Origin: Bacteroidales bacterium
GTDB lineage: Bacteria > Bacteroidota > Bacteroidia > Bacteroidales > UBA932
Direction: 5' to 3'
Length of the DNA: 64,000 bases
NCBI GenBank assembly: GCA_017548985.1
Contig: JAFYYW010000035.1
Span: 1-64,000 of the forward strand
Shown here: piece after piece, positions 52,365 to 61,348 of the stretch
Position numbering within the stretch: the first letter of the stretch is position 1
Layout: every line of letters begins with the position of its first letter
Notes under the pieces: generated by a model
Databases searched by the model: none
The model's input: only the letters and a program-made list of their open reading frames with translations
Told to the model about the DNA's origin: nothing
Position numbers and translations under genes: made by a program

Positions 52365-54557
52365 TTATCCATGTAGCATCACGATCAAGCCGGCCATCAC
52401 GATGGACACCATGCTCATCAACTTGATGAGAATGTTAAGCGAAGGACCGGAAGTGTCTTTGAACGGATCTCCGACAGTGTCACCGACCACCGTGGCGTGG
52501 TGGTTGACGGAATTCTTGCCGCCGAAATGACCGTCCTCGACGTATTTCTTGGCGTTATCCCATGCTCCACCAGAGTTTGCCAGGAATATGGCGAGGATAA
52601 ATCCGGCGCCGAGACCTCCGATGAGAAGTCCCATGACTCCGGCTTCACCCAGGACCACTCCGACGAGAATCGGAACAATGATCGCCGTCAAGGCGGGGGT
52701 AATCATCTCATGCTGGGCGGCTTTCGTCGAGATCTCAACACAACGCTTATAGTCAGGGCGTTTCTTGCCTTCGAGGATTCCCGCTATCTCGCGGAACTGA
52801 CGGCGGACCTCCACAACCATTTTCTCGGCGGCGCGGCCCACAGCGTTCATCGTCATCCCGCAGAAAAGGAATGCCATCATGGCCCCAAGGAACACACCCG
52901 TCAGGACACGGGGGTTCATAAGGTTGACCTGGTAATATTGGACAAGGTCCGGAATCGTCGCCTGAGCCACCTGGACGACACGGTCACCGATGGTCAGGGC
53001 GGTCGTTCCGACATGTTGGAGCCCGATCTTGATCTCCTCTATGTAGGAGGCCAGCAAAGCCAGGGCTGTGAGGGCGGCGGACCCTATGGCGAAACCTTTA
53101 CCTGTGGCCGCCGTGGTGTTGCCAAGGGCGTCCAATGTGTCAGTGCGGTGACGAACCTCCGGATCCAGCTCGCTCATCTGGGCATTACCTCCGGCGTTAT
53201 CCGCGATCGGACCGTAAGCGTCTGTGGCCAAAGTGATTCCGAGAGTAGAGAGCATTCCCACAGCGGCGATGCTGATCCCATAGAGACCGAAACTGATCTG
53301 GGAAGGATCAAACGTGAATCCCGTGGCGAAAAGATAAGAGAGCAGGATGGCCACCACAATTGTCACAACGGGGATGCAAGTCGATATCATTCCGAGGCCG
53401 ATACCTTGGATAATGACTGTCGCGGGGCCTGTCTGGGAGCTTTCCGCCAGTTTCCGCGTGGGCTTATAAGAATGGGATGTGTAATACTCAGTGGCCTTTC
53501 CGATGATGACTCCGGCGAGAAGACCTGAGATCACCGAGAGGCTAAGCTGCCACCAGTTGGGGAATCCGAGCATGTAGAACACCCCGAAAGTCACAACCGC
53601 GATCAAGGCGGCGGAAAGGTTGGTTCCGATGCTCAAAGACTTCAGAAGCTGCTGCAGGCCGGCGCCTTCTTTTGTGCGGACAGCATATATTCCGATAATC
53701 GAGAGAACCACTCCGATAGCGGCGATCATCATCGGGGCGAGAATCGCCTTCATCTGGCTCTCAACCCCAGCGGAGAAGAATGCGGAGGCTCCAAGGGCCA
53801 TCGTGGCCAGGATGGATCCGCAATATGACTCATAGAGGTCAGCGCCCATACCGGCGACATCACCGACATTGTCACCTACATTGTCGGCGATAGTGGCGGG
53901 GTTGCGAGGGTCATCTTCGGGAATATCCTGCTCCACCTTCCCGACTATGTCTGCGCCCACGTCAGCGGCCTTTGTGTAAATACCTCCGCCCACCCTGGCG
54001 AAGAGGGCCTGGGTCGACGCGCCCATACCGAAGGTCAGCATGGTCGTGGTGATAACAACCAGTTTCTGGGACACGTCGGGATTGTCTATGCAGGCGTTCA
54101 GGATGATCCACCAGATAGAGATGTCAAGCAGACCGAGACCAACCACGGTCAAACCCATGACGGCTCCAGACCGGAAAGCCAGCTTGAGTCCCGAGTTGAG
54201 GGTACGGCTGACGGCGTTTGCTGTCCTGGCGGAAGCGTAAGTCGCTGTCCTCATGCCGATAAAGCCGGCCAGAGCGGAGAAGAAACCACCCGTGAGAAAG
54301 GCGAAAGGAACCCAACCGTTCTGCACATGAAGCACATAAGCCATGAAGGAGAACAGCAAGGCGAGGACTATGAACACGATCAGCACCACCTTATACTGTT
54401 GCTTAAGGTAGGCCATGGCACCTTCCCGGACATATTGGGCTATCTCCTTCATGGTGGGAGTGCCCTCGCTTTCTTTTTTCATCTGATGATAGAAAAACCA
54501 GGCGAAAAACAACGCCAGGATAGAAGCGGCCGGAACCATATAGAACAGATTATTCAT
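52365..54557 (-). CDS. hppA: K+-dependent membrane-bound pyrophosphatase (Na+ or H+ pump)
   Basis: A 730-residue integral membrane enzyme with about sixteen helices that couples pyrophosphate hydrolysis to ion export. Motifs include [20 protein letters not shown] (pyrophosphate site), [20 protein letters not shown], and [19 protein letters not shown]. In [20 protein letters not shown] the position that is lysine in K+-independent pumps is alanine, so it should be the K+-dependent type; in Bacteroidota these often move Na+. It has its own -7 box, next to the terminator of the upstream gene. Confidence 0.95.
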   Translation of the reverse strand: MNNLFYMVPAASILALFFAWFFYHQMKKESEGTPTMKEIAQYVREGAMAYLKQQYKVVLIVFIVLALLFSFMAYVLHVQNGWVPFAFLTGGFFSALAGFIGMRTATYASARTANAVSRTLNSGLKLAFRSGAVMGLTVVGLGLLDISIWWIILNACIDNPDVSQKLVVITTTMLTFGMGASTQALFARVGGGIYTKAADVGADIVGKVEQDIPEDDPRNPATIADNVGDNVGDVAGMGADLYESYCGSILATMALGASAFFSAGVESQMKAILAPMMIAAIGVVLSIIGIYAVRTKEGAGLQQLLKSLSIGTNLSAALIAVVTFGVFYMLGFPNWWQLSLSVISGLLAGVIIGKATEYYTSHSYKPTRKLAESSQTGPATVIIQGIGLGMISTCIPVVTIVVAILLSYLFATGFTFDPSQISFGLYGISIAAVGMLSTLGITLATDAYGPIADNAGGNAQMSELDPEVRHRTDTLDALGNTTAATGKGFAIGSAALTALALLASYIEEIKIGLQHVGTTALTIGDRVVQVAQATIPDLVQYYQVNLMNPRVLTGVFLGAMMAFLFCGMTMNAVGRAAEKMVVEVRRQFREIAGILEGKKRPDYKRCVEISTKAAQHEMITPALTAIIVPILVGVVLGEAGVMGLLIGGLGAGFILAIFLANSGGAWDNAKKYVEDGHFGGKNSVNHHATVVGDTVGDPFKDTSGPSLNILIKLMSMVSIVMAGLIVMLHG

Positions 54558-54587
54558 AACCCTCGGATTTTTGATTCAATTTCCCTT

Positions 54588-54622
54588 TTAAAAAATGTCC
54601 TTCAGGCTTTTCGCCGAAGGAC
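54588..54622 (-). terminator. Intrinsic terminator of the beta-arabinofuranoside locus
   Basis: The stem pairs 54597-54603 with 54616-54622 (GTCCTTC/GAAGGAC), extended by GGC/GCC inside; on the minus strand it is followed by ATTTTTTAAAA. It closes the operon that ends with the hydrolase at 54652. Confidence 0.8.
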
Positions 54623-54629
54623 AAATATA
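54622..54629 (-). promoter_or_regulatory. -7 promoter box for hppA abutting the terminator
   Basis: TATATTTG on the minus strand, exact consensus, touching the outer base of the terminator stem. No clear TTTG lies 19-21 bases away. Transcription would begin inside the stem, so the upstream terminator and the hppA start share sequence. Confidence 0.5.
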
Positions 54630-54651
54630 AGAAAAATCTTTATTAAATATT

Positions 54652-56232
54652 TTAAATGGAGATTTTAGTGACGTAGGAATCAGCCTGGGAAACCTTTTTA
54701 CCATCCACGAACACAAAGAATCCCTTGCCCTTTCCGAAACGTTCACCAGTCTTGTCATAAAAGACCGATATCTCTTTCCCGGCGATATAGATCTTCGAGA
54801 GGGAGAACCAGTCCCACTCTCCCTCAGGAAGGAGAGGCTCAATGACTATGGTCCCGTCCAACTGGGGCTGGATACCCACAAGACCGCTGATAATCAGATC
54901 GCAGAAGGAGGAATGGTTGTAATCCTTGCCTCTCTCATAATATTTGGAATTCCTTTCCATGAGCAATTTCCTCGCTATCCACTCACCCGTGAAAGGATCC
55001 TGATTCTCATCGATCCAGCAGACCTTGGTACCATCAGGTTTGGTCAGGCGATGGTTGTTACTGTAGGTCTGGAGCGTCTCGAAATAGTCTTTCTTTGTCA
55101 CAGGACCCTCTCCTTGGCGATGCAGATGACGCTCAAGGGCCGTCAGGGTCTGAGCGGTGGCGAAGGGCCATCCGGGACCGTTCCACTGGCACTCGTGGCC
55201 TTCATACACCACCTTGAAACCCTCTGCCCTCTGTTCCGCGGTTGTGGGGCCGTAAGGAGCCTTGAAACCTTCGGGGTCGGTCAGTTGCTTCCAAGCGTCA
55301 GCCCACTCCGGTTTAGGAATATCATACAGCCAAGGTGTGTAGCCGTGCTCTTCCCTGGCGGGAGAGAAAGAGCCGTCCCCATGACGAGGGATAACCTTGT
55401 AGAAACGAGCCGACTCGTCCCAAAGCATAGTGTTTATCAATGTCTTGATATGTTCCGCTTTTTTGGCGTAAACCTCTGCCTCGTCCGGCTTTCCGAGCAT
55501 AGTGGCCATGGTGGAGAGCGCCACGGCGTCAGCATACATATAACTGTTTATGGTCGCCCGATAACCGGTCGCGTCGGGAGACATGCCACCGGATATGGAC
55601 ACCTCCATCCCGTCGTTGCCGTCCCCTTGCCAGAACAGGCCGTCAGGATCATCCCTATGGTCACCTTCCCACGCGGAATAAATCTGTTTCAGATCCTCAT
55701 AAGAATCTTTGATCAAGCCCATGTCGGGATGGACTTTATAGAACTGGAGGAAAGCCTGGGCGGCAGGGAAACTGTACCTGCGCGCATCCTTCTTTTCCCT
55801 GCACCAGTAAGAGGCATATTCCCTGAGATAGGTGGGATTCTTAAGCCAACGGCCTTCGTTGAAATGATGGGCGGCGGGACAACAGATAGCGTTGTATTTC
55901 CCAGCCCAGGACACATCCGGAAGGAACTCGGTGATAATGAAGCCTTCAGGGGTCGATTTCACATGCTTCCGGAAAGTCCACCAGCGGAAATACCATGTTT
56001 TCTCAAGCTCCTTGTCGGGACATTCGAAGACAGGGATATTCTCCTTCATGAATTCAGCCGCCGTGGTGTTGGGAAACTGCTGGATATATACCTCCTCATC
56101 ACTGGCGTTGAACTCGGCCACATATTCTGAGATCAAAGATCCACCCTCGTCATCGATCTTCTCCACCAGACCTCCGTGACAGCCCGCGACAATAAGGCCG
56201 GCGCCACATAATGACAATAACAATTTTCTCAT
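54652..56232 (-). CDS. Six-hairpin glycoside hydrolase lipoprotein (MGH1/GH63-like)
   Basis: A 526-residue lipoprotein (lipobox VAGC at about residue 18). The body is an (alpha/alpha)6 barrel: KTWYFRWWTFRKHV, GDGNDGMEVSISGG, WNGPGWPFATAQTLTALERH and DYNHSSFCDLIISGLVGIQ. This resembles mannosylglycerate-hydrolase-like and GH63-like enzymes; the C-terminal strands (YDKTGERFGKGKGFFVFVDG) are a small beta cap. The family has various alpha-sugar substrates, so specificity is open. It is the last gene of the SusD-GH127 locus, 18 bases after GH127, and is followed by a terminator. Confidence 0.75.
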   Translation of the reverse strand: MRKLLLSLCGAGLIVAGCHGGLVEKIDDEGGSLISEYVAEFNASDEEVYIQQFPNTTAAEFMKENIPVFECPDKELEKTWYFRWWTFRKHVKSTPEGFIITEFLPDVSWAGKYNAICCPAAHHFNEGRWLKNPTYLREYASYWCREKKDARRYSFPAAQAFLQFYKVHPDMGLIKDSYEDLKQIYSAWEGDHRDDPDGLFWQGDGNDGMEVSISGGMSPDATGYRATINSYMYADAVALSTMATMLGKPDEAEVYAKKAEHIKTLINTMLWDESARFYKVIPRHGDGSFSPAREEHGYTPWLYDIPKPEWADAWKQLTDPEGFKAPYGPTTAEQRAEGFKVVYEGHECQWNGPGWPFATAQTLTALERHLHRQGEGPVTKKDYFETLQTYSNNHRLTKPDGTKVCWIDENQDPFTGEWIARKLLMERNSKYYERGKDYNHSSFCDLIISGLVGIQPQLDGTIVIEPLLPEGEWDWFSLSKIYIAGKEISVFYDKTGERFGKGKGFFVFVDGKKVSQADSYVTKISI

Positions 56233-56250
56233 ATTCAGTTAATTCTATTA

Positions 56251-58113
56251 TTACTCACCAACCAATGGTACCCATACCTTCATCTTTCCGGCCTCGCGGT
56301 TGTCCCATGAATAATAAGGGATGAAATCCAGAACCTGGTCTCCTACATGGGCCGTTATGTCTACTATACCTCCGAGTTTGCCGGAGTCAAAAATGGTATC
56401 GAATCTCGCGTCTTCGGCGATCCTCAAAGCATCGAATTCATCCTTGTTATCCGCCTCCTCAATGCAATACACGAGAGGACCTCTCTGAATGGCCCGCTTG
56501 CCGACGTCCTCCTTAACCCTAGGATCAGCGGCCACAACCTTGACAGGCATATCCAGATTCAGCTCAATGATATCCCCGTCTTTCCATTTGCGTTCTATGA
56601 CAGCATAACCCTTGTCCACCGGTGCCTCAAACGCCTCTCCGTTAACAGAGAGAGTATAGTCCTCACACCAGCCGGGGACACGCAGGCGGATCTGGGTTTT
56701 GAGGGAACCCTTGACCCCGACCTTCAAGGCCACAGAGCCCTCCCATGGATATTTAGTCTCTTGAGTCAGAGTGACTTCCTTGTTTCCAACCTTAATGTCA
56801 GCAGCGTTCCCCATATAGAGGTTAACCCAAATGGCGTCATCCGACACTCCATATATGTAGTTCCCGATGGAAGGGAGGAAACGGCATATCTGGCTCGGGC
56901 AGCAGGCGGTACCGTACCAAGGCTTGCGATGATGCTCACCCAGGGACTCCAGAGGATTGACATAGAAGAACACGCTGCCGTCCAATGATATGCCCGCCAA
57001 AGCGCCGTTGTACATCGAACGTTCCATCACATCGGCGAACTTGCTGTCTCCGGTGAATTGGTTCATCCTCCAGTTCCAGAAAACCATGCCGACAGAAGCG
57101 CAGGTCTCGCAATAGGCGGTCAAGTTCGGCAGATCATAGTCCTCGGTGAAGCCCTCATTGCTGCGGCTCTGGCCTATTCCGCCGGTCAGATACATATTCC
57201 TCAACACCACATCGTCCCAAAGACGGTTCAACGCGTCGATGTATCCTTGGTCATGCGTGTAAGCGGCCACATCCGCCATTCCACAGTAAAGATACATGGC
57301 TCGGACTGCATGACCGGCGATCTCGCTCATCTCCCGGACAGGCTTGTCATCCTGGTGATAGGCGTCATTCCATCTCTTCAGGGGCACCCCGTTGCCACCG
57401 AGACCATGGCCTCTCTCATCCAGCAGCCACTCTGAGAACTCGAGATATTTCTTCTCCCCAGTAGCCTGGTAAAGTTTTACCAGGGCGAGCTCGATCTCCT
57501 CATGGCCGGGCACCCAGTCACGCTTCCCGGGACCAAAGACGGTCATCATGTGGTCAGCCATCTTGACACAGACATCAAGGAGTTTCCTTTTACCGGTCAC
57601 ATTGTAATAAGCCACACCGGCCTCAATCATATGACCGGCACAGTACATCTCATGGGCGTCCATCCTTGTCCAGCGGTCATCATTCTCCGCAAGGGTGAAA
57701 GCGGTGTTGAGATAACCGTTTTCCTCTTGCGCCGCGGCGAACTTGTCTATCCACTCGTCGCACTTTGCCTCAAGGACAGGATCGGGGTTGTTCTGGAGGG
57801 AATACGCCATCCCCTCAAGAGCCTTATAGACATCTGAATCATCATAAACCTTGCCCTCGTGCTGTCCAACCAGCTTCTCAGCGGCTTTCTCAAAATTGCG
57901 GATACGGCCGGTCTGGTTCTCAATCTGGTCTATACAAACATTGAGTGTCACATCTTTGTGGCTTTTCAGCCTCGGAGTCCAGAAAGAGTCGTCAATCTTC
58001 ACCTCGGAAAAGTTGACTGGGGTGATCATCTTCGAGGAGACGGCTTTTTCTTTTTTCCCGCAGGAAGGCAGGATCATAGCCATCATGAAGAGTATTGCGA
58101 TATATTTCCTCAT
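56251..58113 (-). CDS. GH127 beta-L-arabinofuranosidase, copy 2
   Basis: A 620-residue lipoprotein (lipobox LPSC near residue 18). It matches GH127: the zinc-bound cysteine cluster appears as CETC at 335-338 and CC at 404-405 (ACCPSQICRF); in the family E336 and C338 with the cysteine pair hold zinc and one cysteine is the nucleophile. A C-terminal beta domain follows. GH127 enzymes free beta-L-arabinofuranose from hydroxyproline-linked or pectic arabinosides. It is strikingly similar to the gene at 61349-63205 over its whole length. It lies 15 bases after the acyltransferase. Confidence 0.93.
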   Translation of the reverse strand: MRKYIAILFMMAMILPSCGKKEKAVSSKMITPVNFSEVKIDDSFWTPRLKSHKDVTLNVCIDQIENQTGRIRNFEKAAEKLVGQHEGKVYDDSDVYKALEGMAYSLQNNPDPVLEAKCDEWIDKFAAAQEENGYLNTAFTLAENDDRWTRMDAHEMYCAGHMIEAGVAYYNVTGKRKLLDVCVKMADHMMTVFGPGKRDWVPGHEEIELALVKLYQATGEKKYLEFSEWLLDERGHGLGGNGVPLKRWNDAYHQDDKPVREMSEIAGHAVRAMYLYCGMADVAAYTHDQGYIDALNRLWDDVVLRNMYLTGGIGQSRSNEGFTEDYDLPNLTAYCETCASVGMVFWNWRMNQFTGDSKFADVMERSMYNGALAGISLDGSVFFYVNPLESLGEHHRKPWYGTACCPSQICRFLPSIGNYIYGVSDDAIWVNLYMGNAADIKVGNKEVTLTQETKYPWEGSVALKVGVKGSLKTQIRLRVPGWCEDYTLSVNGEAFEAPVDKGYAVIERKWKDGDIIELNLDMPVKVVAADPRVKEDVGKRAIQRGPLVYCIEEADNKDEFDALRIAEDARFDTIFDSGKLGGIVDITAHVGDQVLDFIPYYSWDNREAGKMKVWVPLVGE

Positions 58114-58128
58114 ATTGTTGATTATTAA

Positions 58129-59301
58129 TTATTTCAGCCAATGCTTCTTAAGCCAGCCACGGACAGGCTCGTCATATAGTTTTAGAGCGCCGTATGCCAG
58201 CATTATCGAGACCAGGTAAACGGCGATGAACATACCGATGTGCATCCACAGAGGGGCGTCAGGATTGCGTCGCACCCAGGGGAACTGCATCATCGCGATC
58301 GGGTAATGGACAATGTACAAGGGGTATGAGATATCTCCGAGGAACTTGCAGAGTCTCTTTGTCTTGGATCCTTTAAGTACGCTTCCGGCCCCGATAATGA
58401 CGATCAGGGGGAAGAGTATCCACACCACCCCGCACTGGTAAAGCCCATCCGCCACACCGACCTTCCCGCCAACACATGGCATGGCGAGAATGACTATTAT
58501 GGCAAGGGAACACCACCAGAAAGCGTTCCTCATGTGCAGCGGACTGCCGCTGGGATTATCGTCCGTCGCCCTGCCCGGCAATATCCTGGCGATCAGCAAT
58601 CCGCAAAGATAAGGGTACAAAAGGCGGACGAAGCCGGTGTACATGTGGGGACCATTCAGAATCCATCCTCCGATAAGATTATACTTCTCCTCCGGGAATA
58701 TTCCGAAAACATCCCAGCCTAACGCCAGATCCATAGTGAAGAACATGGAGCAGACGCAAAGAGCCGCGAGGATCGCTTTGGGAAGACGGCGGAAAAGGAA
58801 CGCGTAGAGGATATTCCCCCAATATTCGAACATCAAGGACCAACTGGGACCATTGAAACTGGTGATTTCGCCCCAGCCCCGGACATCAATCCCCTTGCCG
58901 GTAGGAATCATCAGGAGATCCGTGATAACACAGAGAAAGAAGAATATCCACCCGTTGGACTGGCGCGCCAGAGGGGATGAATATCCCTGGAAAAAATAGA
59001 AGGCTGCCCCTATGATCACTGAAAACACGACCATAGGATGCAACCTCGTCAAACGTCTTTTGAAGAACTCCCACGTGCTGATCTTGCCCCAACGGTCATC
59101 ATAAGCGTAACCTGTGACGAAACCGCTGAGGACAAAGAAGAAATCCACAGCCAGGTAACCATGGTTGATCGCCTGGGTGGCGTAACTGGTTCTGTAGGTC
59201 TCCATCAAATGGTAGCCGACCACCATCAAAGCGGCCACGCCGCGAAGTCCGTCGAGGATCTCGTAGCGTGGCTTTGCCTTGAAGATAGACTGCTCCGCCA
59301 T
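58129..59301 (-). CDS. Acyltransferase 3 family membrane protein
   Basis: A 390-residue inner-membrane protein with about ten hydrophobic segments. It starts YEILDGLRGVAALMVVGYHL, with the conserved Arg of the family and the catalytic-type histidine, followed by VDFFFVLSGFV and RRLTRLHP. Such proteins move acyl groups, often acetyl, onto sugars. It is unusual inside a set of extracellular hydrolases; it could modify released oligosaccharide or a cell-surface glycan. Gaps to neighbours are 6 and 15 bases, so it belongs to the same transcript. Confidence 0.9.
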   Translation of the reverse strand: MAEQSIFKAKPRYEILDGLRGVAALMVVGYHLMETYRTSYATQAINHGYLAVDFFFVLSGFVTGYAYDDRWGKISTWEFFKRRLTRLHPMVVFSVIIGAAFYFFQGYSSPLARQSNGWIFFFLCVITDLLMIPTGKGIDVRGWGEITSFNGPSWSLMFEYWGNILYAFLFRRLPKAILAALCVCSMFFTMDLALGWDVFGIFPEEKYNLIGGWILNGPHMYTGFVRLLYPYLCGLLIARILPGRATDDNPSGSPLHMRNAFWWCSLAIIVILAMPCVGGKVGVADGLYQCGVVWILFPLIVIIGAGSVLKGSKTKRLCKFLGDISYPLYIVHYPIAMMQFPWVRRNPDAPLWMHIGMFIAVYLVSIMLAYGALKLYDEPVRGWLKKHWLK

Positions 59302-59307
59302 AAGTGG

Positions 59308-61329
59308 CTATCTTACAGGGAACTCAGTGATTCTCAGCGTAGTGCAACCGTAAGGAATAAGTTCGATCTCCTCTTCCTCCCCAACTCCGACCTTCCCTTG
59401 CTGAATATAGAACGGAATCTGGCCGGCGGAACCCCTATAGGCCTTCCAGTCAAGAAGCTCACGTCCGGGGCACTTGATCACCAAAGGGGCGTTCTCAATA
59501 TTCCAGGGATAGAGACTTCTGTCCGTGTCCTTACGGACAAGGGTAAAGCGGTTCTTGAAATTATCCCGGGACAGATCCTGACGGGAAAGACAGTAGTTCC
59601 ACTTGTCCGGAGTGGTGACCTCATAGTACCAATCGCCAAAACGCACCCTCTCCTCGGGTTTGAACTCCTTGCGGGTCCATTTCTCCTGAAGCTTGAGGGC
59701 ATAGACGAGCGGTCCTCTCTCGATCACAGTGGCGCGGTCGTACCACTGGCCGGAGGTGATCTCCATCGGAAGTTCTATCGTGACGACATCGCCCTTGACC
59801 CAATTCCTTCTGAGAGAGACGGTTCCGCCGGCGGCGACCGCCTGCTCAATCTTCTGGCCATTGACCTTCACAACCGGCTCGGAACACCATGCGGGAATAC
59901 GGAACTTGATCGGGAACCAAGCGCCCTTGACCTTCTTGTCAGGGAAATTGACGGTCAGTTTGACATTCTCGTCGAAAGGATAGAAAGTCTCCTCCTTGAC
60001 ATTCACCTTAACCCCGTCAGCCACAACGGTTTCCACGGTAGAGGGAGCGAATACGAGAGCCGCCAGGCCGCCATCATCAGTGGCGTACCACAAGTTCTGC
60101 GTGAACTTGGGCCAACCCTGGTGCATGTTGGTCGTGCAGCAAGGATAACCGTTCAGGACTCCGAACACCTGGTCGGTGTCGTCGTGAGGGGTCGAGAAAT
60201 TACGCATAGTGTTGCGGGAACACTCTATCTGGTTAGTCTGCTGGAAATACTGGCGGGCGGTGTAATCATCATTAGCCTGCGTCGGGAGGGCGTTATATGC
60301 CACTCTCTCGAGATAGTCGGCCCAATGAGTGTCACCTGTTATCCGCAGCATCTCTTCCAGGGAGAACATCATCTCGACAGCGGTGCAAAGCTCGGAACCA
60401 CGGATCGGATCGCCAAAGTTGATCAGCTCGTCACCGGCCCAAAGGCCCGTCGGAAGCCCCAGATAGTCATGGATGGTCTTCTCTCCCCTGCGCATCGCCT
60501 CGAGGAGTTTCGGATCCTTGCTCTGCTGGTAATACACCACCGGTTCCTTGAAGCCTTGTCCCAGGTTCACGCAGTGCATGCTGTTCTGGGTGCGGAGCAT
60601 CGTTCCGTCATAGAATATCTCGCTCCACTTGGTGCTCTGATTATGAATCAGTTCCCCTAGTTCGAGCAAATACTTCTCGCCGGTGAGATTATAGAGCCAC
60701 AGGACTACCTCGAGATTATCACCGCCTCTCTGGGCTCCCCAGAAGGTCCAGTTGTCCAGCGGATACTGGGGCAACATCTTCAGCTGGTAACGGAAGTACT
60801 TGTCCAAGAACGGGATAACCCTCTGGTCCTTGGTGGCCATATAGTACTGCTTGATGATCTTCAAAGCGACCATCTTCGGCCACCAGTCGTGGGAGTTGTT
60901 CCTCTGGAGGCCAGGCTCCGGATCCCGGTCGATGTCCGGGCCGAAATACCCGTCTTCTTTCTGGGATCCGAGGATAGCTTCAACCCAGACTTGGGCCTTC
61001 GCTTTAAGGGTCTCATCGTCAAGGATATAGGCAAGGGGAAGAAGGCCATCTATCCAATAAGGGCCTCTTTCCCAGGCGTCCCCGTCTCCGCCGAGCCAAG
61101 CGTTACGCTTGCCTACAACGTTGGGATATACCTCGTCCAGATGACCGGTTAGGCCAGTTACCTGGGCCTGCAGCTGCAGTTTTAGCCATCCTTCAGGTTT
61201 GATGGTTCCCAAAGGAAGTTCCATGTAGCGGCTCTCGAGAAGAGGTGCCCTGTTGGAGATATACTCCTGGGCAAAAGAAGCGGCGGAAGTCAGCATAAGC
61301 GCTCCCAATAGGATTAAAATTCGTTTCAT
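59308..61329 (-). CDS. Divergent GH127-clan (DUF1680) hydrolase
   Basis: A 673-residue exported protein (signal peptide ending SFAQ). It shares the (alpha/alpha)6 barrel and zinc cluster of GH127: RGSELCTAVEMM (E and C spaced as in CETC) and YPCCTTNMHQ (cysteine pair). Other stretches, such as GDGDAWERGPYWIDGLLP and YQQSKDPKLLEAMRRGE, set it apart from the two classical GH127 copies next to it. Relatives in this branch act in pectin breakdown. I use ATG 61329; a TTG at 61344 would add five residues. It follows the first GH127 gene by 19 bases. Confidence 0.85.
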   Translation of the reverse strand: MKRILILLGALMLTSAASFAQEYISNRAPLLESRYMELPLGTIKPEGWLKLQLQAQVTGLTGHLDEVYPNVVGKRNAWLGGDGDAWERGPYWIDGLLPLAYILDDETLKAKAQVWVEAILGSQKEDGYFGPDIDRDPEPGLQRNNSHDWWPKMVALKIIKQYYMATKDQRVIPFLDKYFRYQLKMLPQYPLDNWTFWGAQRGGDNLEVVLWLYNLTGEKYLLELGELIHNQSTKWSEIFYDGTMLRTQNSMHCVNLGQGFKEPVVYYQQSKDPKLLEAMRRGEKTIHDYLGLPTGLWAGDELINFGDPIRGSELCTAVEMMFSLEEMLRITGDTHWADYLERVAYNALPTQANDDYTARQYFQQTNQIECSRNTMRNFSTPHDDTDQVFGVLNGYPCCTTNMHQGWPKFTQNLWYATDDGGLAALVFAPSTVETVVADGVKVNVKEETFYPFDENVKLTVNFPDKKVKGAWFPIKFRIPAWCSEPVVKVNGQKIEQAVAAGGTVSLRRNWVKGDVVTIELPMEITSGQWYDRATVIERGPLVYALKLQEKWTRKEFKPEERVRFGDWYYEVTTPDKWNYCLSRQDLSRDNFKNRFTLVRKDTDRSLYPWNIENAPLVIKCPGRELLDWKAYRGSAGQIPFYIQQGKVGVGEEEEIELIPYGCTTLRITEFPVR

Positions 61330-61348
61330 ATTCTTGTCGGTCAATTAT

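Noticed and set aside
52497..53528. Open frame of 343 codons antisense to hppA
   Set aside because: Shadow of a strongly conserved membrane pyrophosphatase; histidine- and arginine-rich translation without a domain.
59038..60660. Open frame of 540 codons on the plus strand
   Set aside because: Antisense to the DUF1680 hydrolase and the start of the acyltransferase gene; no recognisable domain.
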